64,000 bases of DNA from CAYUYV01 sp964522525 (GTDB lineage Bacteria > Pseudomonadota > Alphaproteobacteria > JAJFIK01), in the NCBI GenBank assembly GCA_964522525.1, contig CAZFWG010000004.1, positions 1 to 64,000 on the forward strand, in the 5' to 3' direction. Position numbers and translations under genes: made by a program. The stretch's first letter is position 1. Every line of letters begins with the position of its first letter. The notes below the pieces were generated by a model, which was not told the origin of the DNA, searched no databases, and worked only from the letters and a program-made list of their open reading frames with translations. Of the stretch, positions 9,509 to 16,974 are shown piece after piece.

Positions 9509-11235
9509 GGCATCATCCCTTCGACCGGTTTTCCGTCCTTGAGCGGGATTTTGCGCTGTTCGTCCGTTTCCATAATGACTTCATAGTCATCGCAAGGCAG
9601 CGGATTGTAGTCGGTGAAGCGGATGAAGGTAATCTCCTTGTCCTTTGAAATGCGCTCGATCACAGGATCCATGAAACGCCGTTCCACGAGATCGTAGAGC
9701 TGGGTCATCACCAGGATCTTGGGATGGGCCAGCAGGGCGCCGGCAATCTTGAGCCTCAACACCTCGGATTGGGCGAGCGGGAAGCCGGACGGAATGATGG
9801 GCGTATCGAGCCCTTTGGCGAGCCGCTGGATCGTGGGCTCAAGACCGGTCGCCCGGAGCATCTCGGCCTTGCCCGCCCGGTCGGCCCGGGCTCTCGACAG
9901 ATCGAGATAGGTGTCGATGGTGCATTCAACGATGTCGGGCCGATCCAGCACGAACATTTGTCCCCGAAGCCGCTGGGCATGAATGTCGAGGATATCGATC
10001 CCCCCCAATCGCACCCAACCACTTTCCGGACGCAGGAAACCCTGGAGAAGATCCAGGAAGGCGCGTTGCGCCGAGAGGGAACACGCCCGCACGACCACAT
10101 TGCTTCCCGAGGGAATGCCAAGATCGATGCTGATCTTCTGCCCGTCGGACCGTTTGACCACGGAAGCGCAGAATTCGAGGTCGGCAGGCCCCGTCGGCGG
10201 ATCGAGCTCCCCGCTCTGGGGTTCCTGGGGTATGCGGAAAAAGGCCGAGAGCTTGTCCACGGCCGCGCAGGTCTCATAAAACTGGTCGAGATAGAACCCG
10301 AACTGGGAGAGACCGAACAGCACGGCGGACATGATCAGCTCCGCCGCGACAAGCTGTCCCAGCGTCAGCTGACCTTGAATGACCAGCAGACCGCCGATCC
10401 CCAACAGCGCCGCACTTCCGACCGCATAAAGAATAAGAAGGGACACGGTCTGCGAGAATGAACGGCGGAAATGTTGCCGGTTGGACTCGATATAACTCGT
10501 CACACGGGCGTTGATCTGGAGCAGACCGGCGTCGATATGACGTTCCGAATGATAAAAATTGTTGTTTTCCGCCAACCCCTCCAGGTCATGGGCCGTTTCA
10601 TATTTGGCGTAGGATTCCTCGATCGCGGTGCGAATGGCCCCCGGTCCCCAAATAATCCAGATCAGGAACATCACGGTAATGACCAGGATCGTGAAAAGAA
10701 GGAAATAGGGGTGATAGAGGGATACGACGATAAACCCGATGGTTGCCTGAAACAGCAGCGTGAACGCGCCCGTGAGCAAGGACGGCACGTTGCTCTGCAG
10801 GGTCATGATGTCGAAATAGCGGTTGAAAAGGCTGTCGCGTTTTCCCTCTTCGAAATAGGAGGCGTGCGCATGAACCGCGCGCACGGCGATCTCCGCCGTC
10901 AGCCGGGCATAAAGGCGCCTTGCGAAAAGCTCCATCAAATGGGTCCGCAACGCGACGAGGATCCCAGACAACAAAAGAAGCCCGAACAACACGCTCGCCA
11001 GAACAACAACCGGCTGGATCAAGGCGGTGTTGGCGACCGTGTCGATCAGCATCTGGACGGAAATCGGCAGGGCCAATGACAGAAGACTGATGGCGATCCC
11101 ATAGATCACGGCCAGCCAGAAATACCCGGCTTCCGGCCCCAATACGAGGCGGAACCAACGGAACAGGGTCCACAGGTTCGGTGGCTGACGGTCCAGGGCA
11201 AATCGTTCAAAGATATTTGTTCTTAAATAAGCCAT
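9505..11235 (-). CDS. ABC exporter protein with degenerate, probably inactive ATPase domain
   Basis: A 576-residue half-transporter. Residues about 35-330 form a type-I ABC exporter membrane domain with six hydrophobic segments. Residues about 350-576 align in layout with an ATP-binding domain, but every catalytic motif is gone. Where Walker A (GxxGxGKS/T) should be stands VRACSLSAQRAFL (382-394). The signature LSGGQ position reads PLAQSEV (about 486-492). Walker B hhhhDE reads ILVMTQLYD (507-515), losing Asp and Glu. The switch histidine position reads FIRFT. The frame is intact and stop-free, so this is a conserved loss, not a pseudogene. It starts the ABC-HlyD-TolC operon. It might pair with a true ATPase encoded elsewhere, or work as an ATP-independent scaffold. 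Confidence 0.85.
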   Translation of the reverse strand: MAYLRTNIFERFALDRQPPNLWTLFRWFRLVLGPEAGYFWLAVIYGIAISLLSLALPISVQMLIDTVANTALIQPVVVLASVLFGLLLLSGILVALRTHLMELFARRLYARLTAEIAVRAVHAHASYFEEGKRDSLFNRYFDIMTLQSNVPSLLTGAFTLLFQATIGFIVVSLYHPYFLLFTILVITVMFLIWIIWGPGAIRTAIEESYAKYETAHDLEGLAENNNFYHSERHIDAGLLQINARVTSYIESNRQHFRRSFSQTVSLLILYAVGSAALLGIGGLLVIQGQLTLGQLVAAELIMSAVLFGLSQFGFYLDQFYETCAAVDKLSAFFRIPQEPQSGELDPPTGPADLEFCASVVKRSDGQKISIDLGIPSGSNVVVRACSLSAQRAFLDLLQGFLRPESGWVRLGGIDILDIHAQRLRGQMFVLDRPDIVECTIDTYLDLSRARADRAGKAEMLRATGLEPTIQRLAKGLDTPIIPSGFPLAQSEVLRLKIAGALLAHPKILVMTQLYDLVERRFMDPVIERISKDKEITFIRFTDYNPLPCDDYEVIMETDEQRKIPLKDGKPVEGMMP

Positions 11236-11516
11236 CCGTTCCGTTTTCGTGACCGCGGTTAAAGATACTGCTCTGCGGTTTTAACGCATGTTCAGTCGAA
11301 CAATCGATCGATTTTCGGTGGAAAGATGCATCCCCGTAATCGGCTCAGGGGAATTCGTCCCACGCCCGTCCCTTACGCCATCTCCACCTTAACCATTGGA
11401 TAATGCAACAGGGAACCGAAGGCTAAACAGAGGCATATGAATGCCAAATGTTCCATGGGACGGACCCGATCGCCTTACCCCTTGATCCCGTTCGGGAAAA
11501 ATCGTCGGGCCCGGCC
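11236..11516. other. Intergenic region upstream of the exporter operon
   Basis: About 280 bases with a 12-bp perfect palindrome AATCGATCGATT at 11302-11313, and an AT-richer segment just before the exporter start that probably holds the promoter. No gene is seen. Confidence 0.4.
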
Positions 11517-12263
11517 CTAGTCGCAGGGCATGATCTCGTAGTCCGGCGGGTTCTGGGTGCAGGTCTGAAGGCCGCTTCGGAAACCGGCAATGAACCGGCC
11601 GAGCATGTTGGCGATCTGGTAGTCGTCGGCCCGATCGATATCGACCTCATAGCCCAGGTCCGCCATGGAGGCGATGGACAGGCGGCTCAAGGGATTGGGC
11701 GGTGCATTGATGAAGCCCGTCATCAATTCATTGGTGAAGAGACCCTCCCGCCAATGGGCGGCGAAGGTGCCCGGACCGCCCGTATTGGCCAGGGGCACCG
11801 GCAAGGATTGCTCGGCCCCGCGCAAGGCCCCGAATGCCGCCATGGCCTGGGGCCCGACAAATTTCGGATCCATCGGCACGCTGCGATCGATCAGCTCCAG
11901 TTCCGACCATAAGGTCCCGAAGCCCAGGACATGCCCCATCTCATGAATGATCACGTCGTCCAAGGTGCCGGCCGCCTCCAGGGAAGCGATATCCGCGCCG
12001 TCAAATTCCATGATGCCCCGAACGGGCAGCCGCGTATCCCCGCGCAGGATCGTCGGGCCGGCCCGGCCGAGCGTGCCGCCCGCTTCGTCGATGGGCATCA
12101 CATCCGCGTCAATCACCACCCCCTGGACCGGGGCGCCTTCAAGCACGACGGTCGGAAGATCGGCCGTAATGATCTCGCTCCAGCGGGCGCCGGCCCGCTC
12201 GAACACTTCCTTTTGGTCCTCGGCGATGTTCGGACCGAACCGAAGCGTCAGGGTCAAAGACAT
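11517..12263 (-). CDS. Leishmanolysin-like (M8-type) zinc metallopeptidase
   Basis: A 248-residue protein with the metzincin-type zinc motif HEMGHVLGFG (His107, Glu108, His111), a third ligand candidate His170 in FAAHWRE, and a downstream methionine segment SIASMADLGY (about 197-204) suitable for the Met-turn. The block PVPLANTGGPGT before AHWRE, and TNELMTGF after it, are typical of bacterial leishmanolysin-related proteins. No signal peptide or membrane helix is visible, and the C-terminus carries two cysteines. It lies 281 bases upstream of the ABC-HlyD-TolC operon on the same strand, so it may be a substrate of that exporter. This is inference. I see no RTX repeats. Confidence 0.8.
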   Translation of the reverse strand: MSLTLTLRFGPNIAEDQKEVFERAGARWSEIITADLPTVVLEGAPVQGVVIDADVMPIDEAGGTLGRAGPTILRGDTRLPVRGIMEFDGADIASLEAAGTLDDVIIHEMGHVLGFGTLWSELELIDRSVPMDPKFVGPQAMAAFGALRGAEQSLPVPLANTGGPGTFAAHWREGLFTNELMTGFINAPPNPLSRLSIASMADLGYEVDIDRADDYQIANMLGRFIAGFRSGLQTCTQNPPDYEIMPCD

Positions 12264-12393
12264 GGGTCACCGCTCCTTGGTTTCAGCCGGCCCCGGAGAC
12301 CGGGTCCAGGGACCCGGCTCGGTCAGGCCGTTTGGGGCTCCACGCATCACCGCGAATCCCGCCGTCGTCGTCCCGGCTGCGCGTCTGCGACGA

Positions 12394-13899
12394 TCAGCCC
12401 CAAAGCTGGGGCCGCACACGATCCAGGAGCACATCGAGCGGGATCGACACGCCATCCTGTTGCACGATACGGACATGATAAGGGCGAAGCGCGCGGGCAT
12501 GGGACGCGCCACAGGAATGGGCAATCATGGCCACGTCCTTGCGCATCTTGTCGACATAGCTTGCGACCTGGGCGGATTTGACATCCGGGTCGAGCCCGCT
12601 TTGCAGGTGCTTGTCATGGGTCGTGATGCCCGTCGGGCATTTGTTCGTGTGGCACCGCATGGCCTGGATGCAGCCGATCGAGAACATAAAGCCCCGGGCC
12701 GTGTTGACCACATCGGCGCCCGCGCAATAGGCAAAGGCCACTTCCGCGGGCGTGACCAGTTTTCCGGACGCGATCACATTGATGCGCTCGCGCAGACCCC
12801 GGCGTTCGAGAATATCCGTCAGCATGGGAAGGGCCTGTTTCAGGGGCAGGCCCACATTGTCCATGAGAGACATGGGAGAGGCGCCCGTGCCCCCATCGCC
12901 GCCATCGACCGTGATGAAATCGGGCGCCGCCTTGAAGCCGCGCCGTTCGATCTCGTCGCACAGATCGTTGAGCCAGCCATAGGCGCCGATCACCGTCTTG
13001 AAGCCGGTCGGCAGGCCGGAAACCGACCGTACCCGATCGATAAAGTCGAGGAGCTGCCGGACATTGTCGATTTCCGGATGGCGGTTGGGGGAAATCGACG
13101 CCTCCCCCACGGGGATGCCCCGGGTCTCGGCAATCTCGGGCGTCACTTTGGAGGCTGGCAGGATCCCGCCTTTGCCGGGCTTGGCCCCTTGGCTCATCTT
13201 GATTTCAATCATCTTGACTTCGGGCCTTGCCGCAAGCTCCGCCAGCTTCTCATCGTCAAGATGACCGTCCGCATCCCGCACGCCGTATTTGGCCGTGCCG
13301 ATCTGGAAAATGATGTCGCAGCCGCCCTCGAGATGGAACGAGGACAGCCCGCCCTCGCCCGTGTTCATGGTGCAGTTCGCCTGACGCGCGCCCCGCGATA
13401 GGGCCTGCAGCGCCGGCTTCGACAGGGAGCCATAGCTCATGGCTGAAATATTGATGATCGAGGAAAGTTCATAGGGGTTTGGCGTATACGGACCGAAAAG
13501 AACGGGCGGCGGATCATTGGCCTCCTCGCTCAAGCGCGGAAAGGCGCAGTTCACGAAAATGGGGGTGCCTACGAGATTGAGATTGCGGGTCGACCCGAAG
13601 GGCTGGGTGTTGTTCTTGCCCTGGGCTGACTTGTAGATCCAATCCCGCTCCGCGCGGTTGAACGGCATTTCCTCCCGGTCAAGAGCAAAGAAATACTGCC
13701 GGAAAAACTCTCCGAGCCGGGTGAAGATATCCCGGAACCGCCCAATGACCGGGAAATTATGGCGCACGGCGTCCTTCGACTGAGAAGAATCAGCAATGAA
13801 GAGAACGATCATAATGAGAACGCCGATGCCGACGGCCATGACGAAGACCGCCGCCATGATCTCAATCGTTCCGCTCACGAACTGGGCCAGAAAAGTCAT
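12394..13899 (-). CDS. FMN-binding glutamate-synthase-domain protein, membrane-anchored
   Basis: A 501-residue protein with one N-terminal membrane helix (about residues 14-36), followed by the FMN-binding (beta/alpha)8 domain of glutamate synthase. Characteristic segments are ISAMSYGSLSKPALQALSRG, the acidic glycine loop TVDGGDGGTGASP, and a 3Fe-4S-type cysteine set CIQAMRCHTNKCPTG. Such stand-alone GltB-like proteins occur in many proteobacteria and their reaction is mostly unproven; relatives act in N-methylglutamate synthesis. Here the gene is divergent from a sarcosine oxidase operon, so a link to methylated amine nitrogen is possible but only inferred. The glutaminase domain of true GltB is absent. 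Confidence 0.88.
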   Translation of the reverse strand: MTFLAQFVSGTIEIMAAVFVMAVGIGVLIMIVLFIADSSQSKDAVRHNFPVIGRFRDIFTRLGEFFRQYFFALDREEMPFNRAERDWIYKSAQGKNNTQPFGSTRNLNLVGTPIFVNCAFPRLSEEANDPPPVLFGPYTPNPYELSSIINISAMSYGSLSKPALQALSRGARQANCTMNTGEGGLSSFHLEGGCDIIFQIGTAKYGVRDADGHLDDEKLAELAARPEVKMIEIKMSQGAKPGKGGILPASKVTPEIAETRGIPVGEASISPNRHPEIDNVRQLLDFIDRVRSVSGLPTGFKTVIGAYGWLNDLCDEIERRGFKAAPDFITVDGGDGGTGASPMSLMDNVGLPLKQALPMLTDILERRGLRERINVIASGKLVTPAEVAFAYCAGADVVNTARGFMFSIGCIQAMRCHTNKCPTGITTHDKHLQSGLDPDVKSAQVASYVDKMRKDVAMIAHSCGASHARALRPYHVRIVQQDGVSIPLDVLLDRVRPQLWG

Positions 13900-14205
13900 C
13901 GTTTCTCCCCTTGTGTTTTAATTTGACAGTCAAGGACGGCTGTGCAGCTCAGCTTAACCGGTTCTCCTTTCATCGGGAGGGTTATTGCCGCCGCGCAGCG
14001 GCTTATTTCCGCCTTTTCAAGGATGCTAGCGCCATTCATCGCCAAAATAAGGCACGGTCCTTTCGACGCAAAGGACCGTGCCGACCAACGCGTCCCCTCG
14101 CCTTGCGCCACAGTTTCGCGCCCTTGAATTGGCCGTTATCAAGACCACGCGATCGTTGCCAAATATGTCGGAATTCCGTAGCTTTACAGGTGCGGAGGCA
14201 AGAGT
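13900..14205. other. Divergent promoter region between glutamate-synthase-like gene and sox operon
   Basis: About 306 bases with no gene. It must contain two divergent promoters. A 13-bp perfect stem-loop lies in its middle (listed separately). Confidence 0.6.
14051..14082 (-). terminator. Perfect 13-bp hairpin with T-rich flank, inside a divergent promoter region
   Basis: Arms at 14051-14063 and 14070-14082 pair perfectly around a 6-base loop. On the minus strand the stem is followed by TTATTTTGG, so it looks like an intrinsic terminator pointing toward the glutamate-synthase-like gene. A terminator upstream of that gene would end a short transcript starting near the sox promoter, or act as an attenuator. 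Alternatively it is a DNA palindrome bound by a regulator of soxB. Confidence 0.5.
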
Positions 14206-15456
14206 ATGTCCCACTATTCCGCCTTGGCGCTGTTCCGCCACGGCCTCACCGATCACAAGAACTGGGCACCCGCCTGGCGCAGCCCGGAACCGCTTTCCCA
14301 GTACGCGGCCATCATTGTCGGTGGCGGTGGCCACGGGCTTGCGACCGCCTATTATCTGGCCAAGGAACATGGGCTGACCGACGTGGCCGTGATCGAAGCC
14401 GGCTGGATCGGCGGCGGCAATACGGGACGCAACACGGCCGTTATCCGATCGAACTATTTCCATCCGGAAAGTGCCGCCTTTTACGACAAATCCGTCAAGC
14501 TCTATGAACGGCTTGCCCGGGACTTGAACTACAACATCATGTTTTCCCAGCGGGGCATGGTCATTCTGGCCCATGACCGCCAGGGCGTCGAAGGCCTGCA
14601 CCGGGCCAAGAACGCCATGCTGCTCAATGGCGTTGATGCGGAATTTCTTTCCCCGACCCAGTTGAGGCGGAAAATGCCTCGGCTGGCGCCCGAAGGCCAG
14701 TCCCGCCACGCGATCCTCGGCGGTCTCAATCAGAGACGGGCGGGCACGGCCCGCCATGACGCGGTGGCCTGGGGCTATGCCCGGGCGGCATCGAAGCGCG
14801 GCGTTCACATCATCGAAAATTGTCCGGTTACGGGTTTTCTGCGGGAGGGGAACCGGGTCATCGGTGTCGAGACGGCCAAGGGGCCGATCCGGGCCAAAAA
14901 GGTGGGCCTTGCGACGGCGGGGCACAGCTCCATTCTCACCGACATGGCCGGCTTTCGCCTGCCGATCACGAGTTACGGCCTCCAGGCCATGGTGTCCGAA
15001 CCGGTCAAGCCGGTCCTGAACACGGTCGTGCTGGCGCCGGCCACCGGCACCTATCTCAGCCAGTCGGACAAAGGGGAACTCGTCGTGGGCGGCGGCCTGG
15101 ACCTTTATCCGAGCTATGCCCAACGGGGCAACATCCCCTCCATTGAAGCGGCCTGGGCCGGCGTGCTCGATCTCTTCCCGAGCTTTTCCCGTCTCAAAAT
15201 GCTGCGCCATTGGGCGGGAACGGTCGATGTCACGCCAGATTCAACGCCGATCATCGACAAGGCGCCCTTGGACGGTCTTTACCTCAATTGCGGATGGGGC
15301 ACGGGCGGCTTCAAGGCCATCCCGGCGGGCGGGCTGACCTTTGCCCATCTGATGGCCACGGATGAACCCCATCCCCTCACCAAGGGATTTTCCTTGAAGC
15401 GTTTTGAAACCGGGGCCTTGATCGACGAGGTCGCGGCCGCAGGGATTGCTCATTAG
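14206..15456 (+). CDS. soxB: Sarcosine oxidase beta subunit
   Basis: A 416-residue flavoprotein, the catalytic subunit of heterotetrameric sarcosine oxidase, which demethylates sarcosine oxidatively to glycine. An FAD-binding Rossmann motif IIVGGGGHGLATAYYL lies at about residues 36-51. The segment GTARHDAVAWG (about 180-190) contains the histidine (His184) expected to carry covalent FMN. The C-terminal GWGTGGFKAIPAGG segment is typical of the family. GGAGG precedes the ATG. It opens a soxB-D-A-G operon, the standard gene order. No glyA, folD or purU gene accompanies it in this window. Confidence 0.95.
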   Translation: MSHYSALALFRHGLTDHKNWAPAWRSPEPLSQYAAIIVGGGGHGLATAYYLAKEHGLTDVAVIEAGWIGGGNTGRNTAVIRSNYFHPESAAFYDKSVKLYERLARDLNYNIMFSQRGMVILAHDRQGVEGLHRAKNAMLLNGVDAEFLSPTQLRRKMPRLAPEGQSRHAILGGLNQRRAGTARHDAVAWGYARAASKRGVHIIENCPVTGFLREGNRVIGVETAKGPIRAKKVGLATAGHSSILTDMAGFRLPITSYGLQAMVSEPVKPVLNTVVLAPATGTYLSQSDKGELVVGGGLDLYPSYAQRGNIPSIEAAWAGVLDLFPSFSRLKMLRHWAGTVDVTPDSTPIIDKAPLDGLYLNCGWGTGGFKAIPAGGLTFAHLMATDEPHPLTKGFSLKRFETGALIDEVAAAGIAH

Positions 15457-15465
15457 GGGATTTCC

Positions 15466-16974
15466 ATGCTGAAGATCGACTGTCCCTGGTGTGGTCCCCG
15501 CGATGAGACCGAATTCCGGTGTGCCGGCGAAAGCCGCGTTCTCTCCGGGCCGCCCATGGAAATGACCAATGCCCAATGGGCCGACCACCTCTTCTATCGC
15601 GACAACATCAAAGGCGAACATGAGGAGGTCTGGTGCCATCAATATGGCTGCGGACAATGGTTCAACGTGGTGCGGGACACCCGGACCCACATCATCACCG
15701 CGACCTATCCCCTGACGGAAGAACGGCCCGCCGCCCCCGATACCGGACAGGGCGCGCATCCGGAAAAGGGTGCCACCATCACGGCCGAGGCCCTAGCGAA
15801 GGATCCCTATCCTCTCTATGCGATGTTACGGCGCAAGGAACCGGTGGTGTGGGCCCCGCGTCTTGGGGCATGGCTTGTCTCGCGCCATGAGGATGTCCGC
15901 TTCATGCTCGAGCATCCGGAACTCTTCGCCCCGGACCGCTCCTGGCTCCTCTCTGGCGAGCACCAGGGCCGCGCGGGGACAAGCGCCGCCGCGCCTGCGA
16001 ACGGCGCGGGCCACGGCCTGCCTGACCAGACGCATTTCGAGCCCGGCGCAATCGCAAAATTCCTCCAGGAGAGGATCGCCTTCCGTGTCAAGAGCTTGAT
16101 CAACGGTTTCGCGAAGCAACGGGACGTGGATTTACGCGCCGCATTCGCGGCCCGCCTGCCCGTTCTCGTGATGCTGGACCTGCTCGGCCTGCCCGACAAG
16201 GATGAAACCTTGCTGCGCGCCTGGTACGAGTCGTTCGAGGCGGCCATGGCCCATCCGGATGCGGAACGGCGCACCGTGGCCGAGGCCAATCTCGATGCCT
16301 TTCACGCCTATATGCAAAAGCATATTGTGGCGGCCCGGAAGGCGTCGAAGCCCACGCTCCTGCAGATCTTCCTCGCGCCCCGTCAAGGCAATACCCTCAG
16401 CGATGTGGAGATCCGCCGCCATGCCTTTGCCGTCTTCATGGGCGGCATCACCACGGTCGAGGCCGTCCTTCTCAATACGCTCTGGGCGCTTTTTCAGCAC
16501 AAAGAGGCTTTGAGCCGCGTGCGCGAGGATCAAAGCCGGATCGCGCCAGCCATTGAAGAAACCATCCGTTGGCTGTCTCCTGTCCAGGCTGTGACCCGGC
16601 ATACGGTCAAGGCCATGGATGTGGGCGGCGTGCGGATCCCCAAGGGGGCCGCGGTTCACGGCCTGCTTGGCGCGGCCAATCGCGACGAAGCCGTCTTTGC
16701 CGATCCGGATCGCTTCGACCTGGACCGCGCGAACCTTGACAAGCATCTGGGATTTGCGGCCGATCCCTCAGCCTGCTTGGGGCGCCATCTGGCGCGCGCC
16801 CAGGCGCGCACGGCCCTCGAAGCGCTGTTTGAACAGATTCCCGATCTGGCGCTGGCTGAACATACGCGCCCGGTCGGATATCCCTACAGACGCTCCCTCG
16901 AATTGAGGGCCCGGTGGACGACCCCACCGCAACCGACGCCAAGTCACGTTCTGGGAGCTGATCATGGCCACTGA
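15466..16974 (+). CDS. soxD: Fusion: sarcosine oxidase delta subunit - cytochrome P450
   Basis: One uninterrupted 502-codon frame. Residues 1 to about 85 are a complete SoxD: zinc ligands Cys6, Cys9 (CPWCG), His58 and Cys62, with VVRDTRTH near the end. SoxD alone is normally about 85-110 residues. From about residue 108 the protein is a cytochrome P450: DPYPLYAMLRRKEPVVW, the I-helix FMGGITTVEA (324-333), the ExxR motif ETIR (365-368) and the haem thiolate Cys437 in FAADPSACLG. The oxygen-activating acid of the I-helix is replaced (GGITT), and the haem loop lacks its usual glycine and histidine, so this is a divergent P450. No ferredoxin or reductase gene is nearby. The last bases overlap soxA by 11, which fixes it inside the sox operon. 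Confidence 0.9.
   Translation: MLKIDCPWCGPRDETEFRCAGESRVLSGPPMEMTNAQWADHLFYRDNIKGEHEEVWCHQYGCGQWFNVVRDTRTHIITATYPLTEERPAAPDTGQGAHPEKGATITAEALAKDPYPLYAMLRRKEPVVWAPRLGAWLVSRHEDVRFMLEHPELFAPDRSWLLSGEHQGRAGTSAAAPANGAGHGLPDQTHFEPGAIAKFLQERIAFRVKSLINGFAKQRDVDLRAAFAARLPVLVMLDLLGLPDKDETLLRAWYESFEAAMAHPDAERRTVAEANLDAFHAYMQKHIVAARKASKPTLLQIFLAPRQGNTLSDVEIRRHAFAVFMGGITTVEAVLLNTLWALFQHKEALSRVREDQSRIAPAIEETIRWLSPVQAVTRHTVKAMDVGGVRIPKGAAVHGLLGAANRDEAVFADPDRFDLDRANLDKHLGFAADPSACLGRHLARAQARTALEALFEQIPDLALAEHTRPVGYPYRRSLELRARWTTPPQPTPSHVLGADHGH

Noticed and set aside
9505..11235. Idea that the ABC gene is a pseudogene
   Set aside because: No stop or frameshift, normal length, and tight overlap with adaptor and TolC genes argue for an expressed protein.
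12300..12317. 8-bp palindrome with 2-base centre between metalloprotease and glutamate-synthase-like gene
   Set aside because: Loop is too small for a hairpin terminator and there is no T run; may be chance.
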